From positions 86,092 through 150,091 of the forward strand of contig DATDPU010000163.1 in the NCBI GenBank assembly GCA_035292585.1: 64,000 nucleotides of DNA, in the 5' to 3' direction. Under the pieces are notes generated by a model. It did no database searches. It had not been told where the DNA came from and saw only the letters and a list, made by a program, of their open reading frames with translations. Below, piece by piece: positions 16,993 through 25,619 of this stretch (position 1 is its first letter; each line of letters begins with the position of its first letter). This DNA comes from DASSFZ01 sp035292585. GTDB taxonomy: Bacteria; Chloroflexota; Anaerolineae; Fen-1058. The position numbers were made by a program, and so were the translations under genes.

Positions 16993-17938
16993 GGCCGTGG
17001 CCCGACGCGCCTTGCTGCCCCTTGCGCTTCTTCGCGTGCTTGCACGAGCAGCCCGGATTCAGGCCGCAGGGCGACGCCGCTTTGTTCTCCAACGCCTGCA
17101 GCTCGGCCAGCGGCTGGAGATCGTTGCGATGCACGACGTGGGTTACTTCGCCGACGAGCACCAGCGCCGATTCCTTGAGCGGCAGCAGGTCCACCACTTT
17201 ACCGGGGCCGTGGGGCGTCCCCACTTCCTTGCCGCGTTTGGGCAGCTGTTTGCGCGCCTCGACGTACTGCTCGTATTCGTAGATCAGGCAACAGCGCAGC
17301 CGGCCGCACATGCCGGTGATCTCGGTCGGGTTCAGCGAGATGCCCTGCTCCTTCGCCATCTTGATCGAGATCGGGCTAAACTCGGTCAGGAACATCGAGC
17401 AACAGCGCGTATCCAGGCCGCACGCGCCGCCGCCGCCGATGATCTTGGCCGTATCGCGCGGGCCGATCAAGCGCAGCTCGACTCTGGCCTTGAACGAGCG
17501 TTGGAGATCGTCCAGCAACGAGCCGAGATTCGGCTTCTCCTCCTCGGCGCTATACTGGAAAGACAGGCGTGAACCATCGAAGGTGTACTCGGCCTTGACG
17601 ATCTTGATCGGCAAGCTCAGCGTGCTCGCCTTTTCGCGAGCGATCACCATCGCCTCGATTTCTTTTTGCGACCAATAATGCCGAATCGCCAGGTCGCGGT
17701 TGGTGGCCAGCCGCTCGATCGGCTTGAACGGGCCGTCGGCCTCCCCGTGCCTGGGCAGCCCAAACGAGGCGATCTCGCCCATCTGTCGACCGCGCGCCGT
17801 ACTGACGATCACCCAATCGCCCTTACGCAGATCGGCGTAACCGGTTGCGTCGAAATGATAAACTTTGCCGACGGGCATGAAACGCACGCCGACGACCATC
17901 TGCTCGCGAGCAGGCGCTGCGGTTATAGGTGTGTCCAT
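16958..17938 (-). CDS. yaaT: PSP1 domain protein, YaaT family
   Basis: A 326-residue protein of the YaaT/PSP1 family. In Bacillus, YaaT works with YlbF and YmcA as the RNase Y specificity complex and in sporulation phosphorelay control. Signature cysteines are present: CGLDTRCCSMF and the MCGRLRCCLIYEYEQY block. The C-terminus has an added metal-binding-like tail (CGLNPGCSCKHAKK then GHGHAGGEHDDAAH). Start ATG 17938 (MDTPITAAP) is preferred to the ATG 48 bases upstream, which lies in a repeat. It sits between glcF and glcD, which is unexpected for its known role. Confidence 0.85.
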   Translation of the reverse strand: MDTPITAAPAREQMVVGVRFMPVGKVYHFDATGYADLRKGDWVIVSTARGRQMGEIASFGLPRHGEADGPFKPIERLATNRDLAIRHYWSQKEIEAMVIAREKASTLSLPIKIVKAEYTFDGSRLSFQYSAEEEKPNLGSLLDDLQRSFKARVELRLIGPRDTAKIIGGGGACGLDTRCCSMFLTEFSPISIKMAKEQGISLNPTEITGMCGRLRCCLIYEYEQYVEARKQLPKRGKEVGTPHGPGKVVDLLPLKESALVLVGEVTHVVHRNDLQPLAELQALENKAASPCGLNPGCSCKHAKKRKGQQGASGHGHAGGEHDDAAH

Positions 17939-17961
17939 ATTCCAGTAAAACTCCCTAGCGC

Positions 17962-18002
17962 GTGAAACGTGACGGTGATTATTCACGTTTTACGTTTCAC
18001 GC
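17962..18002. repeat. Intergenic palindrome (CACGTTTTACGTTTCAC)
   Basis: GTGAAACGTGA and TTCACGTTTTACGTTTCAC pair across a short loop between glcF and yaaT. It overlaps the last codons of glcF, so the repeat supplies the C-terminal residues there. Confidence 0.6.
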
Positions 18003-19376
18003 CCCACGCTCCAATAGATTATCCAAGACCAGTTGCGTGATGTGCTTTACGGCGACGGGCAACTTGTGCCGCCGTTTACCCCATTCCAATTGTAACAAAC
18101 AACCCGGATTCGCGCTAACGACAACGTCTGCATCGGTCGCGATCACATCGGCCATCTTCCGGTCGAGGAGTTCCTTAGACATCGCCGGGTGGGTCAGGTT
18201 GTAGATGCCGGCGCTGCCGCAGCAGCGGGTGGCGTCGGGCAACTCACGCAGGTCCAGGTTGTGCAGCCGCGCCAGCAGTGCGCGCGGCGGGCGGCGCACG
18301 CCTTGCACGTTGGCGAGATGGCAGGGTTCGTGGTAAGTCACTCTCACCCCTACCCGCTCTTCGAGAAGGGTGGGGAGCTGGGCAGGCATGATCTCGTCCA
18401 GCCACTCGGTGATGTCGCGCACCTTCGATGCGAAACGCTTAGCGCGCTCAGCCCAGGCCGGATCAGCATGCAGCAGGTGCGCGTATTCCTTGAGAGACCC
18501 GCTGCACGCTGCGCAATCGGCGACGATAGCGTCCAGCTCGCCCAGGCGCTCAAAGGCGGCGATGTTGCGCCGGGCGAACGAGCGCGCTTTGTCTTTCAAG
18601 CCCTGATCCTCGTGCGGCGCGCCGCAGCACAGCTGATCCTTTGGCGTGATGACTTCGCAGCCAAAACGCTGCATCAGTTCCACCGAGGCGCGGCTGGCGT
18701 CGGCGAAGGCGACGTTCATCACGCAACCCAAGAAGAAGCCAACGCGGTATTGTCGTTGATGCGTGGGCTTGATGATTTCGTTGGTTAGTTGGCTGGTTGG
18801 ATAGTTGGTTGGCATCCGTTTATCCGTTGTCCATCCGTTGCCTAGCTCTACCCGGATTGGCCTCGACAAGTCTGGGGCTATTTGATGCAAATCTCTGAGC
18901 GCCGGACCGATTTTGGGCAGCCAGCCCAGCAGCCATACGCCCAGCCGATCCAGTTTCAGGCGTTGAACTAACCGCAGCGGCGCGGTAAAGAACTCCGCGC
19001 GGCGGGGCGAAACCAGGACGACGTTCAGCGCAAAACGCACCAGCCGGCTGCGCGGGCGCACGTGCCCGACGGCGGCGCGACCCTGGACGATCAGCTCGCC
19101 GATCGGGATGCCGGCCGGGCACACCAGGTTGCAGGCGCGACAATCGAGGCAGTGGTAGAGATGTTCTTCGAGGCTGGGGGTTTCGAGATCGAGTTTGCCA
19201 TCTTCGGCAGCGCGCAATAAGTTCAACCGGCCGCGCGGCGAAAAGGTTTCGAGCGTGGTCTGCTGGTACGTGGGGCAGGCAGGCAGACAGCGCCCGCACC
19301 GAACGCAATCAGACAGCGCGTCGTAGTCAGGCAAATCGGGACCGAAAACTTGCTGGCCGGCAACCGGTTCGAACAA
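17997..19376 (-). CDS. glcF: Fe-S oxidoreductase, glycolate oxidase GlcF-like
   Basis: A 459-residue iron-sulfur subunit that passes electrons from the GlcD flavoprotein to the quinone pool. Two [4Fe-4S] motifs are seen, C24-x2-C27-x2-C30-x3-C34 and C76-x2-C79-x2-C82-x3-C86, followed by two CCG domains (LCCGAPHEDQG and TRCCGSAGIYN). The start is TTG 19376 with GAGGA eight bases upstream. A stretch of about 20 residues (NGWTTDKRMPTNYPTSQLTN region, from bases 18781-18842) matches intergenic repeat sequence, lying in the linker between the ferredoxin part and the first CCG domain. Confidence 0.9.
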   Translation of the reverse strand: MFEPVAGQQVFGPDLPDYDALSDCVRCGRCLPACPTYQQTTLETFSPRGRLNLLRAAEDGKLDLETPSLEEHLYHCLDCRACNLVCPAGIPIGELIVQGRAAVGHVRPRSRLVRFALNVVLVSPRRAEFFTAPLRLVQRLKLDRLGVWLLGWLPKIGPALRDLHQIAPDLSRPIRVELGNGWTTDKRMPTNYPTSQLTNEIIKPTHQRQYRVGFFLGCVMNVAFADASRASVELMQRFGCEVITPKDQLCCGAPHEDQGLKDKARSFARRNIAAFERLGELDAIVADCAACSGSLKEYAHLLHADPAWAERAKRFASKVRDITEWLDEIMPAQLPTLLEERVGVRVTYHEPCHLANVQGVRRPPRALLARLHNLDLRELPDATRCCGSAGIYNLTHPAMSKELLDRKMADVIATDADVVVSANPGCLLQLEWGKRRHKLPVAVKHITQLVLDNLLERGA

Positions 19377-19395
19377 GGCTCATTCCTCAGGATCA

Positions 19396-19425
19396 ACTAT
19401 AGCATGTGAAGGACGGGCGGTGCAA
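19396..19425 (-). promoter_or_regulatory. Sigma-70-like promoter for glcF
   Basis: On the minus strand, TTGCAC (complement of 19420-19425) and TATAGT (complement of 19396-19401) are separated by 18 bases, and the TTG start of glcF lies 20 bases downstream of the -10. Confidence 0.55.
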
Positions 19426-19809
19426 ACAGGGAGCGCGCACGCGCGCACGTGCAAGCAGTACCTTGCACGCCGCCATTGTAAGGTTTGGCGACAAGCATTT
19501 GACCGATTGCACGCTCTGCATTAGACTTTTGGCACCGGCCACTTTTGTCACTATCAAGACTTACGCAGTTGGCGCGGCAGTTGCACTGCCGCCGCCTCAT
19601 CTGCCGCAGTACAACTGCGACAGCAACATGCAACTGCGTAAGTCCTGACTATCCTAAAATGGTTGTTTTACACCCATGAGCCGGCGGAGCGTGGCAATTT
19701 GCCGCGCGCTGACCGCGCTCGTCGTGTCGCTCTCTTTTTCCCTGCGACCGATGCGGTAGTAGGTGCAGCCAGATGTGATAGATTGCGGAGGATTCCGGCC
19801 AAAACGATC
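19426..19809. other. Intergenic region with palindromic repeats
   Basis: This gap of about 380 bases between divergent genes holds a GCGCGCACGCGCGCACGTGCAAG low-complexity stretch (19434-19455), then the GGCAGTTGCACTGCC / GCAACTGC repeat family at 19567-19645. The plus-strand frame running from 19663 into the cyclase gene is not convincingly coding. No RNA gene is recognised. Confidence 0.55.
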
Positions 19810-22800
19810 ATGAGCGACCCGATACAAGTCGAACTGGAGAAGTTACGCACGGCGCTGGCCGGGCTGGAAGCGCAGCGGGCGGTTCTCGGCGAGGCGATCG
19901 TCGAACCGGCGCTGGCCTCGCTGCGTGAAAAAATCGCGGCGCTGGAGGCGCAGATCGCCGCCACAGCCGTAGAACAACGCCGCATCGTCACCATCCTCTT
20001 CACCGACATCGTCGGCTCGACCGCGCTGGCCGAAAAACTCGACCCGGAAGATTGGCGCGAAGTGCTCACCACCATCCACAGCGGGGTTGGTCATTACATC
20101 CAGCGCTATGAGGGCAGCGTCGTGCAATACTTAGGCGATGGGCTGCTCGCGCTGTTCGGCGCACGGGCCTCCAGCGAGTACGATCCGGAAAATGCGATCC
20201 GCGCCGCGCTCGACATTCAGGCCGGTCTCGCCGCGCTACAGACCGGCCAGCCGATCCAGCTGCGTATCGGCATCCACAGCGGCCTGGTCGTCCTCGGCGA
20301 TGTCGGCTCGGAGGTGAAACACGAATTCGCCGCGACGGGCGACGCGATGAACTTTGCCGCGCGGCTGCAAGCGGCTGCGCCTCCCGGCGGCGTCCTGATT
20401 TCGCACGACGCCTATCGCTACGTGCGCGGCGTGTTCGACGTGATGCCGCAAGCGCCGCTACAGATCAAAGGCAGAAGCGAGCCGGTCCAAACGTACCTGG
20501 TGCGGCGCGCCAAGCCGCGCCCCTTTCGCACCGTCACACGCGGTGTGGCCGGGATCGAGACACGCACTGTCGGGCGTGAGGCAGAAGCGAAAAGCCTACA
20601 GTCGGCAGTAATAACGGCATTTGAAGAGCGCGCAGTCGTATGGGCGCAGCTGGTGGGCGAGCCGGGCATGGGCAAAAGCCGGCTGCTGAGCGACATGATG
20701 GAGTACCTGGAGCTGCGACCGGAAGTGTTCCGGGTGTTCCGCGCCCGCGCCTTTCAAGGCGATGAAAAGCATGCCTTTGGACTGATTCGCCAAATGTGGT
20801 TCGACCGCTTTCAAATCGCCGAAGATGCGCCGCTGGCCGAGGCCGAGGCGCGCTGGCTGGAACAATTCCTGGCGGTGCGCGGGCCAGGCTCTGAAGAAGC
20901 GGCGCACGCCTTGGGACTGCTGGTCGGTCTGCCGTTCCACGCCAGCCCGCACATCGGAGCCATGCGCCACGACCCGGCGCAAGTCAAAGGGCGGGCCATC
21001 GTCGTGAGCCGCGAACTCTTGACTGCCATTCGCGCTGAACGACCGATCGTCATCCTGCTGGAAGATCTGCACTGGGCCGATCCGTCGTCGTGGGAATACC
21101 TGAGGCGCGTGATTCTGGAAGCGTTGCCAGGGCAACATGGCCTGTGCGTGCTGGCGACGGCGCGCCCGGAATGGCAGCCGCCGGAGGCGCTGCTTCAGCA
21201 CGCCAACTATCGCTCGATCGCACTCACTCCCCTACCCGATGCCGCCAGCCGCGAACTTGCGCTCGAGCTCATGCGATCGGTGACGCGTGTGCCGGAAGAG
21301 GCGATCCAGCTGATCGTCGAACGGTCGGAAGGCGTGCCGTACTTCGTGGAAGAGCTGATCAACTGGTTTCTCGATCGCGGCGTCATCGATCGCAGCCAGG
21401 AACCCTGGCGCTTCGATCCCGCACGCTGGCAGGCCTCACCCCTTCCCTCAACCTTACAACACTTGCTGCTCACCCGCCTCGGCGCGTTGCGCGATGGCGA
21501 GCGCCTCGTCTTACAGCGCGGTTCGATCTTCGGGCGCAACTTTTGGGAGAGCGGCCTAGCCGCGCTCGGCGTGCAGGCCGAGCGCGAAACACTCGGGCAA
21601 CTGCAGCGGCGCGGCTTCATCCAGGCGCAGCCCGAATCCTCGCTGTCCGGCGAGGCCGAATGGAGTTTTCACCACAACCTGTTGCGCGATGTCACCTACG
21701 AGAGCGTGCTCAAGCGCGAACGGAAACCGTTGCACAAAGCGGCGGCCGCGTGGCTGGAGGCCCAGGCGCGCAAGGCGGGGCGGCTCGACGAGTTTGCCGG
21801 GCTGCTGGGCGAGCACGCCGAGCGCGCCGGCGAGGTGAACGCCGCGGCCGAGTGGTATTTGCGCGCCGGTGAACACGCCGGGGCGAAAGGCGCGCCGCTG
21901 GAGGCGAGCAAGTTCCTCGCTCGCGCGCTGGAGTTGACGCCGCCCGACGATCTCGAACGACGCTGGCGAGCGGTGCTGGCGCGGACAGATGTGGTGAGCA
22001 CTTTGGGCGAGCCGGAGCCTTATCGCGAAGGCGTCGTGACCTTGCTGCAGCTGGCGGAAAACTTGGACGAGGAGCGGCGCGCGGTCGCGCGTTACCGCCA
22101 GGGTTTATATCTGGAGAAAACCGGAGACCTGCGCGGCGCAGTGCAAGCGTATGATGCGGCGCTGGCCTCAGCGCGCCGCGCGCAGAATCGCGCGCTTGAA
22201 ACGGCAGTGCTGGCGATGAAGGGGATTTCCCAGAACCGGCTGGGCGATCTCGATGGAGCAGACGCCACAGCCCAAGAAGCGCTCGCGGGCGCTCGTGAGG
22301 TGGATGAAGCGACGGCCGCCCGCGCCATGAATAATGTGGCGGTGTACTACGTCGAATCGGGGGACTTAGCCAAAGCGGCGCAACTGCATAGCGAGCAAGC
22401 CGCGATCAGTCATCGGCTGGGCGATCGTGCGGCCGAGGCCAATGCGCTGGGAAACCTGGGGTACGATTACAGCTTGTTGGGTATGTACGAACTGGGGCGC
22501 GCGGCGCTTGAACAAGCGCTCCAGATGCATCAGGCGCTGGGAGCGCGCCGCCAGAGCGCCTATATGCTGCTCAACCTGGGCCTGGTTCACTGGCGAAGCG
22601 GAAACGTGACCGCTGCACGCCAGGTGTTGAAGCAGGTACAGAGCGAGCTGGCGGAATTGGGCGATACGTTCGGGCGCGCGGCGGGGCTGTCCTATCTCGC
22701 GCTGGCGCTGGAGCACTCCGGCAATATGGCGAGCGCGCAGTGGCGGTTTGAGCGCGCCCGCGACATCTTCCAAGGCATGGGCGTGCTGGGATACGCGATG

Positions 22801-23148
22801 GACGCATCGGCGAGCCTGGCCCGCTGCGCCCTGGCGCAGGGAAACCAGGACGAGGCGCGGCGCTATGTTGAAGAAGTGTGGGGATATGTGCAGCAATACG
22901 GCGCGCATGGGATGGAGTTTCCGCTGCGCGCCTATCAGGCCTGCGCGGAGGTCTTTGAGGCGTTGGGCGAGCCGGATCGATCGCGCGCAGCCGTAGAAGG
23001 AGGCTATCATGAGCTGATCCGACGCGCGGAGAAGATCAGCAATATCGGGTGGGGCAAGTCATTTCTGGTCAACGTGCCGGAGCATTGCGCGCTGCTTGAC
23101 CTGTGGGATCGGCTCACGCCTGAGCAGGCGCACGCTCCCAACCCATGA
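19810..23148 (+). CDS. Class III adenylate/guanylate cyclase with AAA ATPase and TPR repeats
   Basis: A 1112-residue signalling protein. Residues 1-55 form a coiled coil, followed by a class III cyclase domain with both metal aspartates (Asp66 in LFTDIVGST, Asp110 in YLGDGLLALFG). Next comes a STAND-like ATPase with Walker A GEPGMGKS near residue 285 and Walker B ILLEDLHWAD, then about ten TPR units (for example AEANALGNLGYDYSLLGMYELGRAALEQAL). Such proteins are numerous in Chloroflexota and Actinobacteria; ligand and output are unknown. The start at ATG 19810 is shared in style with the next gene: both are preceded by AAAACGATC. Confidence 0.85.
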   Translation: MSDPIQVELEKLRTALAGLEAQRAVLGEAIVEPALASLREKIAALEAQIAATAVEQRRIVTILFTDIVGSTALAEKLDPEDWREVLTTIHSGVGHYIQRYEGSVVQYLGDGLLALFGARASSEYDPENAIRAALDIQAGLAALQTGQPIQLRIGIHSGLVVLGDVGSEVKHEFAATGDAMNFAARLQAAAPPGGVLISHDAYRYVRGVFDVMPQAPLQIKGRSEPVQTYLVRRAKPRPFRTVTRGVAGIETRTVGREAEAKSLQSAVITAFEERAVVWAQLVGEPGMGKSRLLSDMMEYLELRPEVFRVFRARAFQGDEKHAFGLIRQMWFDRFQIAEDAPLAEAEARWLEQFLAVRGPGSEEAAHALGLLVGLPFHASPHIGAMRHDPAQVKGRAIVVSRELLTAIRAERPIVILLEDLHWADPSSWEYLRRVILEALPGQHGLCVLATARPEWQPPEALLQHANYRSIALTPLPDAASRELALELMRSVTRVPEEAIQLIVERSEGVPYFVEELINWFLDRGVIDRSQEPWRFDPARWQASPLPSTLQHLLLTRLGALRDGERLVLQRGSIFGRNFWESGLAALGVQAERETLGQLQRRGFIQAQPESSLSGEAEWSFHHNLLRDVTYESVLKRERKPLHKAAAAWLEAQARKAGRLDEFAGLLGEHAERAGEVNAAAEWYLRAGEHAGAKGAPLEASKFLARALELTPPDDLERRWRAVLARTDVVSTLGEPEPYREGVVTLLQLAENLDEERRAVARYRQGLYLEKTGDLRGAVQAYDAALASARRAQNRALETAVLAMKGISQNRLGDLDGADATAQEALAGAREVDEATAARAMNNVAVYYVESGDLAKAAQLHSEQAAISHRLGDRAAEANALGNLGYDYSLLGMYELGRAALEQALQMHQALGARRQSAYMLLNLGLVHWRSGNVTAARQVLKQVQSELAELGDTFGRAAGLSYLALALEHSGNMASAQWRFERARDIFQGMGVLGYAMDASASLARCALAQGNQDEARRYVEEVWGYVQQYGAHGMEFPLRAYQACAEVFEALGEPDRSRAAVEGGYHELIRRAEKISNIGWGKSFLVNVPEHCALLDLWDRLTPEQAHAPNP

Positions 23149-23170
23149 GCGCGTTCAGGAGAAAACGATC

Positions 23171-23578
23171 ATGTCCGCAACACCTCCGACCTTCGCCAGA
23201 AACAACAGCGACGTCACTTCCGACGTGTGGATCACGGCGCCGCCGCAGAAGGATGGTAAACCGGTCAGCCACAGCAAAGGCCAATATCATCGACCCGCCG
23301 ACGGCCCCAACTTTCCCGTCGGGCGGGTGGTGATGAACCTGATGTTGAACAAGGCGGCGGGCAGCGCCATCGATCCGCCGGTCAAGGTCCGGCTCGCGAT
23401 CACGCAAGACGATGTCAATCGCGCGAAAGGACAGCTGTTCAAGGTAGGGTACTGGCGACCCGGCGGCGGGCCGGGCGGTGAGTGGGTCATCTTGAAACAA
23501 GATATTCCCTGCGCGGTCGGCGCCGCCGAGGTGGATTTCGCCAAGCTGGGCGATCCGCCGATCGCAATATCACCGTAA
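23171..23578 (+). CDS. Hypothetical protein
   Basis: I do not recognise this 135-residue protein. It has no signal peptide or membrane segment, and its composition suggests a small beta-rich protein (VKVRLAITQDDVNRAKGQLFKVGYWRPGGGPGGEWVILKQD). It begins 22 bases after the cyclase stop codon with AGGAG upstream, and shares the AAAACGATC leader with the cyclase, so the two are likely co-transcribed. It may be an output or regulator of the cyclase protein; this is inference from position only. Confidence 0.65.
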   Translation: MSATPPTFARNNSDVTSDVWITAPPQKDGKPVSHSKGQYHRPADGPNFPVGRVVMNLMLNKAAGSAIDPPVKVRLAITQDDVNRAKGQLFKVGYWRPGGGPGGEWVILKQDIPCAVGAAEVDFAKLGDPPIAISP

Positions 23579-23917
23579 GGATGAAGGCGGAACCCCCGCT
23601 GCGCGAGGGCAGGTGATGAGGGATGAAATGAGGGAGAGTTATCATCGGCGGCGGGTGACAGATGCCACTAGGGAACAGCCTGGGGAAATGTTACTTTATG
23701 GCGAGTTGTCAGGTTCGCTGCGCCCCGCTCTGCGGGTTGTGGGCGGGCGAGAGGCCCCCGACCACTTAATTTTGCGGGGTTGGGACGGCAGTTGCACTGC
23801 CGTCCGCCGCAGTGCAACTGCGGCAGGAACTATGCAACTTCAAGTTGTCGAAGTACTAGGCCCTACGCTACGGCTAAACTGACCAGAAGGACCAGTCAAG
23901 AACGCGGGAGGACAGCC
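23579..23917. other. Intergenic region with repeats and a MITE remnant
   Basis: This 339-base gap has no credible gene. It holds a GGCAGTTGCACTGCCGTCCGCC / CAGTGCAACTGC palindrome (23788-23836) and, at about 23846-23893, a partial copy of the palindromic element family (TAGGCCCTACGCTACGG next to ACTGACCAG). Confidence 0.6.
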
Positions 23918-24160
23918 ATGAAGACACAAGCACAGCAATTTGAATGGACGGTCGTCAAGTCGCATTGGTGCCCGGCTGCCAACGCCGACGTCGCCTTGCT
24001 GGAAAGGCGCGTGTATCCCCAGGCCGACTTCATTGACACCGACACCTTCCGCGTCGTCGAACAGCGTTGCTCGCATGATATTCAGTGCAACCTGAACGAC
24101 CACGTCCACTGCAAGTGGTCGGGCACGAACCCCCTCTACGATCCGTTCGCTGAGTCCTAA
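23918..24160 (+). CDS. Small Cys/His-containing protein
   Basis: An 80-residue protein I cannot assign. It starts at ATG 23918 with GGGAGGA seven bases upstream. Four Cys and three nearby His (HWCPAAN, EQRCSHDIQC, NDHVHCKW) could bind a metal such as zinc. No signal peptide is seen. It is followed by a strong terminator, so it is a single-gene unit just upstream of the octaheme cytochrome. A longer open frame upstream (from 23780) runs through repeat DNA and is not used. Confidence 0.65.
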   Translation: MKTQAQQFEWTVVKSHWCPAANADVALLERRVYPQADFIDTDTFRVVEQRCSHDIQCNLNDHVHCKWSGTNPLYDPFAES

Positions 24161-24191
24161 ACGGGATCGACACCCCTCACAACGCTAGCCC

Positions 24192-24234
24192 GAGACGGCG
24201 TGCTCGTGACGAGCGCCGTCTCGCGTCGTTTTCC
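24192..24234 (+). terminator. Rho-independent terminator
   Basis: Perfect stem GAGACGGCG / CGCCGTCTC with an inner GCTCG/CGAGC extension, followed by GCGTCGTTTTCC. It separates the small Cys protein from the octaheme cytochrome operon. Confidence 0.75.
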
Positions 24235-24330
24235 GTCCACCGTATTTACCTGCGAACGTAGCCCCATGCTATACTATTAGCCCCAGTTAAGCTGAAGACA
24301 CCATCCTCGTGAGGAAGGAGGAGAAGGCCC

Positions 24331-25617
24331 ATGAGTTCTAATGAAGCGCAGAACGTCATGCGATCGGCGCGGCTGCTGGTCATCGGGTTGGTCGCCGTGA
24401 TTTTGGTGTTGGGACTGGCGCTGGTCACATCGGTGATCGGGCGCGCCGTCACGCCGCCGCTCACCGAAGGCGCGGAGCGCGTCGATGCCCTGGCCGCCAG
24501 CAGCGACGAGTGCGTCATCTGCCATCGCCGCACCACGCCCGGCATCGTCGAGCAGTACGGCCACAGCACGATGGCTGCCGCCGAGGTGGTATGCCGGGAT
24601 TGCCACGAAGTCAACGCCGATTATCCCGGCGCGATCGAACACGAAGACACGTACGTGCTGGGCTCGCCCACCACGGCCATGTGCCAGAAGTGCCACCAGC
24701 AGGAGGTGGCGCAATTCTATCAAAGCCGGCACAGCCTGCCGGCCTACGTCGCCTACGCCGGGCCGGATGCGTTGACACCCGAGCTGCAAGCGCAATATCG
24801 ATCCATCCCCGAAGCCCAACTCGGCCCGATCGCCCAGCGCAGCGTGCTGTTCGACCTCGAAGGCCCGGACGTGACGCCGTTCGCGTGCGTCAGCTGCCAC
24901 AGCATCGGCGATCCGAAACCCGACGGCTCGGTGGGCGAGTGCCAGAAGTGCCACTTGCGCCACGAGTTCAGCCTCGAACAGGCGCGCAAGCCGGAAACCT
25001 GCAACGCCTGCCACATCGGGCCGGATCATCCGCAGTGGGAAATCTACGAGGAATCGCCGCACGGCATCGCGTACCTGACCGGCGGCGACAACTGGCACTG
25101 GACCGCCGAACCCGGCACGCTCAACGTCAACGATTTCCCCGCGCCGACCTGCGCCACCTGTCACTTCAGCGGCTTTGGCGCCAGCGGCACCACGCACGAC
25201 GCGGGCGACCGGCTAACGTGGTATCTCTTCGCGCCGATCAGCGAGCGGCGTCCGGTGTGGCAAGACAACAAGGTACGGATGCAGAACGTGTGCCTGGAGT
25301 GTCACAACCGCAACTTCCTCGACACGTTCTACACGGCCGCCGATACGGCGACCGAAGCGGTCAATGCCCGCGTGCGCGAGAGCGACCAGCTGATGCAGCC
25401 GCTGAAGGATCAGGGTCTGCTCACGTCCGAACCGTTCGACGAGCCGATCGACTTCACCTATTTCGAGCTATGGCATCACTGGGGCCGCACCGCCAAGTTC
25501 GGCGTGTGGATGCAGGGGCCGGATTACACTCAGTGGCATGGTATCTACGAAGTGTTGAGCGATCTGGCCGAGCTGCGCGAGATGGTCGATGCGAAGCTGA
25601 ATGGGGCCGGAGAGTAG
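24331..25617 (+). CDS. Octaheme c-type cytochrome, hydroxylamine oxidoreductase-like
   Basis: A 428-residue exported multiheme cytochrome with one N-terminal membrane anchor (15-35). Eight CxxCH motifs are present, at Cys61, 88, 118, 186, 204, 224, 274 and 321, the number and rough spacing of the HAO/octaheme family. The C-terminus GRTAKFGVWMQGPDYTQWHG is characteristic of that family. HAO proteins oxidise hydroxylamine or reduce nitrite/NO, depending on a Tyr that cross-links to heme 4 of a neighbouring subunit. Tyr399 lies in the expected region, but alignment is needed to say if it is that residue. Start ATG 24331 has AAGGAGGAG upstream. The next gene begins at the stop codon. Confidence 0.85.
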   Translation: MSSNEAQNVMRSARLLVIGLVAVILVLGLALVTSVIGRAVTPPLTEGAERVDALAASSDECVICHRRTTPGIVEQYGHSTMAAAEVVCRDCHEVNADYPGAIEHEDTYVLGSPTTAMCQKCHQQEVAQFYQSRHSLPAYVAYAGPDALTPELQAQYRSIPEAQLGPIAQRSVLFDLEGPDVTPFACVSCHSIGDPKPDGSVGECQKCHLRHEFSLEQARKPETCNACHIGPDHPQWEIYEESPHGIAYLTGGDNWHWTAEPGTLNVNDFPAPTCATCHFSGFGASGTTHDAGDRLTWYLFAPISERRPVWQDNKVRMQNVCLECHNRNFLDTFYTAADTATEAVNARVRESDQLMQPLKDQGLLTSEPFDEPIDFTYFELWHHWGRTAKFGVWMQGPDYTQWHGIYEVLSDLAELREMVDAKLNGAGE

Positions 25618-25619
25618 CC

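Noticed and set aside
24510..25619. Plus-strand frame overlapping the octaheme gene and running into the membrane protein
   Set aside because: The part before 25620 is Arg-rich shadow of the cytochrome; only the part from ATG 25620 is real.
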